From contig DGWC01000036.1 in assembly GCA_002395135.1 (NCBI GenBank), positions 1 to 26,731 on the forward strand: a stretch of 26,731 nt of DNA. The letters are read 5' to 3'. The notes below the pieces were generated by a model that was not told where the DNA came from, searched no databases, and saw only the letters and a list, made by a program, of their open reading frames with translations. Shown one piece after another: positions 7,871-14,925 of the stretch; position 1 is the first letter of the stretch; each line of letters begins with the position of its first letter. The DNA is from Prevotella sp. UBA4268. Lineage in GTDB: Bacteria; Bacteroidota; Bacteroidia; Bacteroidales; Bacteroidaceae. Made by a program: the position numbers and the translations under genes.

Positions 7871-9970
7871 ATGTACGACATACTTCAGCAAGACATCAAA
7901 TACGTGCCGGGAGTGGGACCGAAAAGAAAGGAACTGCTCAGTAAGGAACTGGGCATCGAGACATTCGGTGACCTGCTGGAGTATTATCCTTATAAGTACG
8001 TAGACAGAAGCCGGATCTACACCATCAGCGAACTCTCGGGCGAGATGCCTTTCGTGCAGGTGAAAGCACACATACTGAGTTTCGAGGAGTTTGACATGGG
8101 GCCACGCAAGAAGAGAATCGTGGCGCATGCCACCGACGGCACGGGCATCGTGGACTTGGTGTGGTTCGTGCGCACACAACAAATCACCAAGAATTACAAG
8201 GTGAACACGGAATACATCATCTTCGGAAAGCCTACCGTGTATGGCGGACGCTATCAGTTTGCCCATCCCGAAATTGAAAAGGCCGAAGACCTGCAACTCT
8301 CGGAGATGGGCATGCAGCCCTACTACATCACTACGGAGAAGATGAAAAAGTCGGGCATCACCTCGCGCACCATCGAGAAGATTACCAAAAGCATGCTGGA
8401 ATGCATGCAGAGCCAACTGCCAGAGACCCTGCCGCCCTTCATTGTGAACAGGCTGCGGCTGGTTTCGCGCGACACGGCTTTCCGCCACATCCACTATCCG
8501 AAGAATTCTGACGAGATGAGCCACGCCCGTTTGCGGCTGAAGTTCGAAGAACTCTTCTACGTGCAGTTGAACATCGTGCGCTATGCTGCCGACCACCGGC
8601 GGAAATACCGCGGGTATATCTTCCACCACGTGGGGGAAATATTCAACACCTTCTACAGCCATTACCTGCCTTTCCCACTGACGGGCGCACAGAAAAGGGT
8701 AATTCGCGAGATACGGACCGACATGGGTTCGGGCCGGCAGATGAACCGACTGCTGCAAGGCGACGTGGGATCGGGAAAGACGCTGGTGGCCCTTATGTCC
8801 ATGCTGATTGCACTGGACAACGGCTATCAGGCATGCATCATGGCACCAACGGAAATCCTTGCCGAGCAGCACCTGGCCACCATCAGGGAATTCCTGAAAG
8901 ACATGGATGTAAGAGTGGAGTTGCTCACCGGCATTGTGAAAGGCAAACGCCGGAGCGAAGTGCTCGAAGGCATTGCCAACGGAACGATACAGATATTGGT
9001 GGGCACACATGCTGTGATTGAAGATACCGTGCAGTTTCTGAAACTGGGATTCGTCGTAGTCGACGAACAGCACCGCTTTGGTGTGGCGCAACGTGCCAAA
9101 TTGTGGAGCAAGAGCATAAACCCGCCACACGTGCTGGTGATGACAGCCACGCCGATTCCCCGCACATTGGCCATGACCATCTATGGCGACCTGGACGTTA
9201 GCATCATCGACGAACTGCCTCCCGGACGAAAGCCGGTGGTCACCTTGCACAAATACGACAACCAGATGACAAGCCTGTACCAAGGCATCCGCCAGCAAAT
9301 CCACCAGGGCAGACAGGTATACTTTGTGTTCCCGCTCATCAAGGAAAGCGAAAAGAGCGACCTGAAAAATCTGGAGGAAGGCTTTGAGGCGTTGAGACAG
9401 GTGTTCCCCGAGTTCAGGCTGAGCAAGGTGCACGGACAGATGAAACCGGCCGATAAAGAAGAGGAGATGCAGCGATTTGTGAAGGGCGAAACACAGATAC
9501 TGGTGGCAACCACCGTGATAGAGGTGGGAGTGAACGTGCCGAATGCCTCGGTAATGGTCATTCTGGATGCACAGCGGTTCGGCCTTTCCCAGTTGCATCA
9601 GTTGAGAGGGCGCGTGGGCAGAGGAGCCGACCAGTCGTATTGCATTCTCGTATCCAAGCGCGAACTGAGCAATGAGACGCGGAAGCGCATCGACATCATG
9701 TGCGACACCAACGACGGTTTCATGATTGCAGAAGCCGACTTGAAACTGCGTGGTCCCGGCGATTTGGAAGGAACTCAGCAAAGTGGAATGGCCTTCGACC
9801 TGAAAATAGCAGACATCGCACGCGACGGACAGATTGTGCAGATGGCACGCGACGAGGCGCAGCGCATCATCGACGACGATCCGCTCTGCCAGAAAGCAGA
9901 ATACCAGATGCTTTGGGACCGCTTGGCCGCACTGCGGAAAACCAACATCAACTGGGCTGCCATCTCATAA
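7871..9970 (+). CDS. recG: ATP-dependent DNA helicase RecG
   Basis: RecG is a superfamily 2 translocase that reverses stalled replication forks and processes recombination intermediates. The 699-residue length is normal. The N-terminal wedge/OB region covers about residues 1-270, starting with a helix-hairpin-like YVPGVGPKRKELL. Helicase motifs follow: Walker A GDVGSGKT (297-304), DEQH box (398-401), TATPIPRTLAMT, and in the second RecA-like domain VATTVIEVGVNVPNA and QLRGRVGRG. The C-terminal block around PGDLEGTQQSGM matches the RecG-specific end. It is the last gene of the DJ-1/ispD/recG operon. No clear terminator follows it. Confidence 0.97.
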   Translation: MYDILQQDIKYVPGVGPKRKELLSKELGIETFGDLLEYYPYKYVDRSRIYTISELSGEMPFVQVKAHILSFEEFDMGPRKKRIVAHATDGTGIVDLVWFVRTQQITKNYKVNTEYIIFGKPTVYGGRYQFAHPEIEKAEDLQLSEMGMQPYYITTEKMKKSGITSRTIEKITKSMLECMQSQLPETLPPFIVNRLRLVSRDTAFRHIHYPKNSDEMSHARLRLKFEELFYVQLNIVRYAADHRRKYRGYIFHHVGEIFNTFYSHYLPFPLTGAQKRVIREIRTDMGSGRQMNRLLQGDVGSGKTLVALMSMLIALDNGYQACIMAPTEILAEQHLATIREFLKDMDVRVELLTGIVKGKRRSEVLEGIANGTIQILVGTHAVIEDTVQFLKLGFVVVDEQHRFGVAQRAKLWSKSINPPHVLVMTATPIPRTLAMTIYGDLDVSIIDELPPGRKPVVTLHKYDNQMTSLYQGIRQQIHQGRQVYFVFPLIKESEKSDLKNLEEGFEALRQVFPEFRLSKVHGQMKPADKEEEMQRFVKGETQILVATTVIEVGVNVPNASVMVILDAQRFGLSQLHQLRGRVGRGADQSYCILVSKRELSNETRKRIDIMCDTNDGFMIAEADLKLRGPGDLEGTQQSGMAFDLKIADIARDGQIVQMARDEAQRIIDDDPLCQKAEYQMLWDRLAALRKTNINWAAIS

Positions 9971-10127
9971 ACGCGCGCCGCAGACCATAACCATGAAAAG
10001 CACTCTGACAGGATAGAAACATGTCATGATACCCCAAAAAGGGTTAATTCATTAAAAGAACAGCCGTTCATCAGGCATTATTTCTTAAAAAATCTTATAC
10101 CACAGCATGTTATAAAGATATTTTTCG

Positions 10128-10135
10128 TAACTTTG
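10128..10135 (+). promoter_or_regulatory. Bacteroidetes -7 element for the M23/LysM gene
   Basis: TAACTTTG matches TAnnTTTG. The expected start point is near 10141, about 60 nt before the ATG. No good TTTG element lies 18-20 bases upstream, so the -33 is weak. A 7-bp inverted repeat AATAGTT/AACTATT (10141-10160) would sit at the 5' end of the leader. Confidence 0.55.
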
Positions 10136-10201
10136 CACCAAATAGTTGTTTTAAACTATTCACAATTAATCAGTTTTGACTAAAAACATTCAATTTTGAC
10201 T

Positions 10202-11152
10202 ATGCATTTTACAAAGATATTAAAGGCTTTTGCTATTACCACTTTTCTCACCATTACTGCCACACCTGCATCAGCACAGGACATTCTTGCGCGACAGGCT
10301 CCCGTGGACAGAAAGATGAAAGCAGTGGACACAATGGCACTTCGCATCCTGGAACGTGAAGAAGGAAGTGCTGCCATTGCACAACTCTACAGTGAATGGA
10401 ACAACAAGTACGCCCACAAGGTGTCGGAAGTTCCCGATTCATTCAGAATAGATCTTCGCAATTTCTGCATGCCCACCAACAGCCGCGTGCTCACCAGCAG
10501 TTTCGGACCACGCTGGGGACGCCAGCACAAAGGACTGGACATCAAGGTATATCACGGTGACACGATTCGTGCTGCATTCGACGGAAAAATCAGAATCGTG
10601 AACTACGAGGCCAACGGCTATGGCAACTATGTGGTAATCCGCCATAACAACGGACTGGAAACCATCTACGGACACATGTCGAAGAACCTGGTGAGAGAGA
10701 ACCAAACGGTGAAGGCAGGAACGCCAATCGGCCTGGGTGGAACAACCGGACGAAGCACTGGAACGCACCTGCACTTCGAAACGCGCCTCTGCGGCATTGC
10801 CTTGAACCCCGCGCTGATGTTCGACTTCCGCAACCAAGATGTGACCGGCGACTTCTACATGTACCGCAAGAGCACGCACAGCCGCGAATCACTGATAGCC
10901 AACCGCTCTACCGGCAAGCCCAATGCCAATGAGTTTGCACCAGCAGTTGCTTCGGATGACAATCAGGCAAGAGCCAACAAGAATAACTCGCGCAACAACC
11001 GCAGCAATCCCAAATATCACAAAGTGGCTAAGGGTGAAACGCTCTTCTCCATTGCCAAGAAGCACGGTATGACCGTCGACCAACTCTGCAAGGTGAACCG
11101 TCTGGGCAAGAAGACAAAGATTCGTCCGGGACAAATCTTGCGCTATTCATAA
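10202..11152 (+). CDS. Exported M23 metallopeptidase with C-terminal LysM domain
   Basis: This is a probable peptidoglycan endopeptidase acting in the periplasm, 316 residues long. A signal peptide ends at about residue 25 (TPASA before Q). The M23 (LytM) domain covers about 95-215, with the zinc ligands and active-site histidines in place: H109 and D113 (HKGLD), H158 (YGHMS), H189 and H191 (HLHFE). A basic, Asn-rich linker leads to one LysM domain (about 270-316; KVAKGETLFSIAKKHGMTVD), which binds peptidoglycan. The ATG at 10202 is preferred over an in-frame TTG two codons earlier. The gene has its own -7 element and terminator, so it is monocistronic. Confidence 0.94.
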   Translation: MHFTKILKAFAITTFLTITATPASAQDILARQAPVDRKMKAVDTMALRILEREEGSAAIAQLYSEWNNKYAHKVSEVPDSFRIDLRNFCMPTNSRVLTSSFGPRWGRQHKGLDIKVYHGDTIRAAFDGKIRIVNYEANGYGNYVVIRHNNGLETIYGHMSKNLVRENQTVKAGTPIGLGGTTGRSTGTHLHFETRLCGIALNPALMFDFRNQDVTGDFYMYRKSTHSRESLIANRSTGKPNANEFAPAVASDDNQARANKNNSRNNRSNPKYHKVAKGETLFSIAKKHGMTVDQLCKVNRLGKKTKIRPGQILRYS

Positions 11153-11179
11153 GAATTACACCTTATTTATATAATATAG

Positions 11180-11211
11180 AAGATGGCAGGAGCGTTCCTG
11201 CCATCTTTTTT
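11180..11211 (+). terminator. Rho-independent terminator after the M23/LysM gene
   Basis: A perfect stem AGATGGCAGGA/TCCTGCCATCT (11181-11191 with 11196-11206, loop GCGT), extended by one A-T pair, runs directly into five to six T residues. It lies 28 bases after the stop codon and faces the convergent GT2 gene. There is no A-run on the left side, so it should act mainly on plus-strand transcripts. Confidence 0.93.
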
Positions 11212-11234
11212 GTATATGGTTATTTTCTGGAATA

Positions 11235-12005
11235 CTACTTGAAGAACGCACGAAAGACGAACCAGACGTGCATAAAGACGGTGGTCAACAAACCATAATG
11301 GCAACGCATCACGCGGAAACGCTCTTTGAGCGACTCCCGATGATGAAGGGTTGTCTGACCTTCACGCAGATAGTTTGCCAACACGGCATGCGCATTCACC
11401 ATGGGCATGTACTTCTGTTCTGCCTCTTTCATCACACGGATGCACCAATCCACATCGGCGGAATAACGGTAACGAAGGTCGTAACTGACAGTCTTGGCAA
11501 GACGGCTATTTACATAAAAGGCCTGATGACAAACCAACATTCCCTTGCGGAAGGAACGCCAACCGAGAACTTCCGGCGGAGACAGACGGCGATGACAAAG
11601 GAAATTCCCATCATCGTCGACCACATCGGTATCACCATAGACCACGGCAGGCATTGGACTGGACGCGGCAAGGTCGGCAACGCGCTGCAACACATGGCTG
11701 TCATGGAAACAGTCACCAGCATTCATGAAGACAAGAAATTCGCCTGTGGCCTGCTTGATTCCTTTGTTCATGGCATCATAAATGCCTTCGTCAGGCTCAG
11801 AAGTCAGCAACACCTCATGACCATTGTGCAATTCATCAGAACGCATCTTATAGGCATAGGCCATCGACAAGGTCTTGTCGCCCGATGCCCCATCGATGAT
11901 CAGGTGCTCCACATGAGGATATTCCTGCTGCAAGACACTCTCTGCCGTGCGCGCAAAGACATGCTCAGCATTATAGGTTACGGTGATGACTGTAATCTTT
12001 ATCAT
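11235..12005 (-). CDS. Glycosyltransferase family 2
   Basis: This is a GT-A fold transferase of 256 residues that would use a nucleotide sugar to build a surface polysaccharide or lipid-linked glycan. It shows the N-terminal beta strand ITVITVTYNAE, the helix ESVLQQEYPHVEHLIIDGASGD, SEPDEGIYDAMNKGIKQATGE, and the DxD-like region VVYGDTDVVDDDG. No C-terminal membrane helices follow, so it is probably cytoplasmic and peripheral. The start at 12005 gives an ATGA overlap with the acetyltransferase stop; the longer reading to 12071 would overlap that gene by about 70 bases. It is third in the three-gene operon. Confidence 0.92.
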   Translation of the reverse strand: MIKITVITVTYNAEHVFARTAESVLQQEYPHVEHLIIDGASGDKTLSMAYAYKMRSDELHNGHEVLLTSEPDEGIYDAMNKGIKQATGEFLVFMNAGDCFHDSHVLQRVADLAASSPMPAVVYGDTDVVDDDGNFLCHRRLSPPEVLGWRSFRKGMLVCHQAFYVNSRLAKTVSYDLRYRYSADVDWCIRVMKEAEQKYMPMVNAHAVLANYLREGQTTLHHRESLKERFRVMRCHYGLLTTVFMHVWFVFRAFFK

Positions 12006-12580
12006 AACTTGATATGGGTTTTCTGACCGTTCTGACGCACGATATAGGCTGGATTCCCCACCACCGTGCAATGGTCAGGCACATCGCGGCGAACCACAGC
12101 ACCAGCGCCAATCACCACATCGTTACCGATGGTAATGCCGCCAAAGACCGTTGCTCCCGTATAAATAGACACGTCATTGCCAATGATGGGACGACACCCT
12201 TGCGTGTCGTTGCCCAAGGTGACGAGTTGCAGACAATAGAAGTTCCTGCCGATACGCTCGGCATTAAGGTATGTGCTGTAGTTGTGTTCGAAATGACATC
12301 CTTCGCCAATGGAAGGACACCAGATATGGAGTGACCGCTCTGGGGGCAGGAGCCACTGGATGAATACCGACACATACTCTCCCAGACGATAGTAGAAAAG
12401 GTTACGAAACACACGTTGGCGCGTGGCCACCTTGATGAAGGCACGCACGCCCCTTTCACCGTTGGAGTATTTCTCCAGATCGGCATCTATCTGTTTCTTA
12501 TGCAGCAGATAGAGGGCTATATGAGGCAGCATGCGCAGGGTGGAAGCCGACAGGATAATGGCCTGAGTATAGGGATTCAT
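12002..12580 (-). CDS. Hexapeptide-repeat acetyltransferase (serine acetyltransferase-like)
   Basis: This is a left-handed beta-helix acyltransferase of 192 residues. A helical N-terminal half (1-85) is followed by hexapeptide turns from about residue 90 (IGEGCHFEH, IGRNFY, IGNDVSIYTGATVFGGITIGNDVVIGAGAVV) and the usual closing motif VVGNPAYIV. The fold is shared by CysE and by WcaB/WcaF-type sugar O-acetyltransferases. Because the gene sits between two glycosyltransferases, with a four-base ATGA overlap on each side, acetylation of a surface glycan is more likely than cysteine synthesis (inference). The catalytic histidine cannot be fixed with confidence; H93 in GCHFEH is a candidate. Confidence 0.88.
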   Translation of the reverse strand: MNPYTQAIILSASTLRMLPHIALYLLHKKQIDADLEKYSNGERGVRAFIKVATRQRVFRNLFYYRLGEYVSVFIQWLLPPERSLHIWCPSIGEGCHFEHNYSTYLNAERIGRNFYCLQLVTLGNDTQGCRPIIGNDVSIYTGATVFGGITIGNDVVIGAGAVVRRDVPDHCTVVGNPAYIVRQNGQKTHIKL

Positions 12581-13851
12581 AACATGAATTGTTTCTGTGC
12601 AATGACTTGATGATACACCTCAACATAACGCAGGGCGACTCTCGACTGCGAGTAGTTCAGCGACACTTTGTGCAGGGCCTGCTGATGGAGCGACTCCTTG
12701 TCTGCCTCCAACAACACCCACCGCAATCCTTTTGCCAGGTCATCGCTTTGGCGGCATGCAGCCACATAACCGTTCTTCTTGTGGTCGATCATCTCGGGGA
12801 TACCGCCCACGGCGAATCCCACACAAGGCACACCGCAGGCCAACGACTCCATGATGGTGTTCGGCAGGTTGTCCTCCAAAGAGGGGGTTACGAATACGTC
12901 GGCGGCGTTATATACAGAGACGATGGTCTGCTCGTCGTTCACATAGCCCAGCGCATGAACGGGCAGACAGAGTTGGTGAGCCACCTCTTCGGCATGACCG
13001 CCCAGAATGGCAATGGAGGTATTCTCCTGAAGCGACGGGTCGTCTGCCACGAGATGTTTCACCGCCTCTATCAGATAACTGATGCCTTTGCGCTCATCGG
13101 TGACTCGCTGCGACACAAAGAGGATGATGTTCCCCTGCTCGGGCAGTCCCATCTTGCGACGGGCCTCTTTCTTATCCATGGGACGGAACACACGAGTGTC
13201 GATGGCGTTGGGGATGGTGGTCACCTGCTGACCTTTCAGCAAGGCACTCTGCCGTGCCTCTCCCTCCAGCCACTTGCTGCAAGTTACAAAGAAGATATTT
13301 CCCGCACGGAGCATGGAGGCCTTGCGGTTCCAGATTTGCACCGACAGGTCGTTTTTCGAACCACCGCCAGGCAATAACTGACAGTGGCCGCAACGAGTCT
13401 TATAATACTGACAGCCGCGGGCATAGTGGCAGATGGCAGTTGCCGGCCATAGATCGTGCATCGTCCAAACCACGGGCTTTCCGCTTCTGAGAATCTTCCG
13501 GATGCCTTTCAGCGACAGCATGCCCTGATTCACCCAATGCAAGTGAATGACGTCTGCCTCCTGAAACTCAGGTGTCTTGGTGATATCCCATCCGGCATTG
13601 GCAATGTCCACCTCGAAGAGATGCTTACGCGAGAAGTGCATGCGCCAGAAAATACACCATCGCTCCCAAAGAAAGTTCCATTGCTGGTGCCATCCCTGTG
13701 GCATGGCTATCACGGAGATATTCTCGGTCTGCTTGTCGCGAACCAGCATCTTCGCTTTTTCGCCATTATTATTCAATGCGACCATCAGACGGTTGGCAGC
13801 CACAGCGGCCCCACCCGTATTCTCGCTCGTATTTACTATCAGTATTCGCAT
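12577..13851 (-). CDS. Glycosyltransferase family 4 (GT-B) with a Cys4 cluster
   Basis: This is a GT-B glycosyltransferase of 424 residues. The N-terminal acceptor domain has the loop NTSENTGGAAVAANRL; the C-terminal donor domain has LFVSQRVTDERKG and the GT4 E-x7-E region around SLEDNLPNTIMESLACGVP. Four cysteines, C141, C147, C154 and C157 (CHYARGC, then CGHC), follow the HDLWPATA motif and look like a metal site or structural knuckle; I recall similar clusters in other Bacteroidetes GT4 enzymes. The start at 13851 (MRILIVN) is chosen because GGGAAG sits just upstream; an ATG at 13875 is possible. It is the first gene of the operon, with its own promoter at 13934-13965. Confidence 0.93.
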   Translation of the reverse strand: MRILIVNTSENTGGAAVAANRLMVALNNNGEKAKMLVRDKQTENISVIAMPQGWHQQWNFLWERWCIFWRMHFSRKHLFEVDIANAGWDITKTPEFQEADVIHLHWVNQGMLSLKGIRKILRSGKPVVWTMHDLWPATAICHYARGCQYYKTRCGHCQLLPGGGSKNDLSVQIWNRKASMLRAGNIFFVTCSKWLEGEARQSALLKGQQVTTIPNAIDTRVFRPMDKKEARRKMGLPEQGNIILFVSQRVTDERKGISYLIEAVKHLVADDPSLQENTSIAILGGHAEEVAHQLCLPVHALGYVNDEQTIVSVYNAADVFVTPSLEDNLPNTIMESLACGVPCVGFAVGGIPEMIDHKKNGYVAACRQSDDLAKGLRWVLLEADKESLHQQALHKVSLNYSQSRVALRYVEVYHQVIAQKQFML

Positions 13852-13933
13852 CTTCCCACATTGGTTTGTTATCATGAATGCGGTCGATCTGTGAAAAAAA
13901 CAATTTCAGAAACCCTACGCCGCATTTCTTTTG

Positions 13934-13965
13934 CAAAGATACAAAAATAATATACATCATGCAAA
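13934..13965 (-). promoter_or_regulatory. Bacteroidetes promoter for the glycosyltransferase operon
   Basis: On the minus strand TTTG (13965-13962) is followed by 20 bases and TATCTTTG (13941-13934), nearly ideal for TTTG-N19/20-TAnnTTTG. The expected start near 13928 gives a leader of about 77 nt before the GT4 ATG at 13851. Confidence 0.75.
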
Positions 13966-14013
13966 ATTTTTGCGGAAACTTTCCAAAGTACGGCAGCGAT
14001 ATGCAATGAATAT

Positions 14014-14050
14014 AAAAAAACACGTTACAACTCTCAGCGAGCTGCAACGT
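14014..14050 (-). terminator. Rho-independent terminator, minus strand
   Basis: The minus-strand RNA can form an 11-bp stem, CGUUGCAGCUC with GAGUUGUAACG (14049-14039 and 14033-14023), with loop GCUGA and one further closing A-U pair. Two pairs are G-U on this strand; on the plus strand they would be A-C mismatches, so the hairpin is built for minus-strand RNA. It is followed by TG and seven T residues (14020-14014). Confidence 0.82.
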
Positions 14051-14084
14051 ATCAACTATGTTTAACTAAAAATCCTTTTCTGAA

Positions 14085-14132
14085 TCAAATGGCGGCCTCA
14101 CGGTTACCATTGTCATCCGTTTCAACAATCAT
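14085..14132 (-). CDS. Possible 15-residue peptide inside the orphan transcript
   Basis: The frame ATG (14132) to TGA (14085) reads MIVETDDNGNREAAI. It is the only ATG-started frame of note in the predicted RNA, sits in its middle, and is charged and hydrophilic. It is short enough to arise by chance. Conservation of the reading frame in related genomes would be needed to accept it. Confidence 0.25.
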   Translation of the reverse strand: MIVETDDNGNREAAI

Positions 14133-14210
14133 GAAAACTTACCTTAATCTAATAACTAAAAACCTAAAATCTATTACTAACCTAAACAATCTATTAACCT
14201 TTTGACATTG

Positions 14211-14242
14211 CAAAGGTACGACAATCTCGCTGTTCGCGCAAA
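14211..14242 (-). promoter_or_regulatory. Strong Bacteroidetes promoter upstream of the orphan transcript
   Basis: On the minus strand TTTG (14242-14239) is followed by 20 bases and TACCTTTG (14218-14211), a full match to the consensus. The predicted start point is near 14205. The nearest minus-strand gene start is the GT4 gene more than 350 bases away, and that gene has its own promoter. Confidence 0.72.
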
Positions 14243-14382
14243 CAATTCTATCTGATTTCTCCAAAAAGCAAGCGTTTCTTGATGTAAATCAATACTTGTG
14301 TGCGAGAACAACAGCATTTTCCATAAAAAAACAGGTTTTCTTTCAACAGCAAGGATACGTCACCCTGCATCCATTCATTGCA

Positions 14383-14862
14383 TCAGAGTTTCTCAATCAG
14401 CACGGTTGCATAAGCGCTGATGCCCTCTTCCCTGCCGGTAAAGCCCAGTTTCTCAGTGGTTGTCGCCTTAATAGAGATGTTTTCCTCGTCAGTATGCATC
14501 ACCTGTGCCAGGCATTTCTTCATGGCCGGCACATGGGGATTAATCTTCGGACGCTCCGCACATACCGTAGCATCCAGATTTCCGAAACGAAAACCCTTCG
14601 CCTCTATCAACTCCATGGTCTTGCGAAGGATAATTTTGCTGTCCATGTTCAGCGTCTCGGCAGATGTATCCGGGAAATGGAATCCGATATCCCGCATATT
14701 CGCAGCGCCCAGCAAAGCATCGCAAATGGCATGGATCAGCACATCCGCATCGCTATGGCCGAGCAGCCCCAGAGAATGTTCAATCTTGATTCCTCCCAGC
14801 CAGAGTTCGCGCCCTTCCACCAGACGGTGGACGTCGAACCCCATTCCTACCCGAATAATCAT
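14383..14862 (-). CDS. ispF: 2-C-methyl-D-erythritol 2,4-cyclodiphosphate synthase
   Basis: IspF converts CDP-methylerythritol 2-phosphate to the cyclic diphosphate in the MEP pathway, as a cytoplasmic homotrimer. The 159-residue protein has normal length. The metal ligands D10 and H12 (GFDVHR) and H44 are present, together with the motif LLGHSDADVLIHAI, the substrate loop DIGFHFPD, and the C-terminal KATTTEKLGFTGREEGI with the conserved threonine and glutamate. It lies 63 bases after porV on the same strand with no promoter-like element between, so it is probably co-transcribed with the T9SS genes. I recall a porU-porV-ispF order in Porphyromonas gingivalis too. Confidence 0.96.
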   Translation of the reverse strand: MIIRVGMGFDVHRLVEGRELWLGGIKIEHSLGLLGHSDADVLIHAICDALLGAANMRDIGFHFPDTSAETLNMDSKIILRKTMELIEAKGFRFGNLDATVCAERPKINPHVPAMKKCLAQVMHTDEENISIKATTTEKLGFTGREEGISAYATVLIEKL

Positions 14863-14925
14863 AACTATATAATATAATGTGTACGTACAATAATTAACGA
14901 TGAACGAAAAACCGAGAACGCTGAA

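Larger units (their letters stand above)
14014..14205 (-). ncRNA. Candidate orphan small RNA (about 190 nt), possibly encoding a short peptide
   Basis: This transcript is predicted only from its signals: a strong promoter at 14211-14242, a hairpin with a T-run at 14014-14050, and no annotated gene between. The 5' part holds three imperfect tandem units of 18-20 bases (plus-strand 14141-14197, core CCTAAAnnTCTATTA). A 15-codon ORF lies at 14085-14132. I do not recognise an Rfam family. Alternatives are an attenuated leader of the GT operon downstream (about 160 nt further on), or a 3' read-through terminator of ispF; the internal promoter argues against the second. Confidence 0.55.

Noticed and set aside
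7046..9781. A 911-codon open frame on the minus strand opposite ispD and recG
   Set aside because: It lies antisense to two certain genes, is very rich in His, Gln, Val and Leu as expected for a codon-bias shadow, and shows no recognisable domain.
10030..10047. Short CCC/GGG hairpin after recG as its terminator
   Set aside because: The stem is only four to five pairs and is not followed by T residues.
11480..12080. Long plus-strand frame opposite the GT2 gene
   Set aside because: It is antisense to a clear GT2 glycosyltransferase and has no domain signal.
14880..14889. Palindrome TGTACGTACA between porV and ispF
   Set aside because: Ten bases of perfect symmetry alone is weak evidence, and no promoter element adjoins it.
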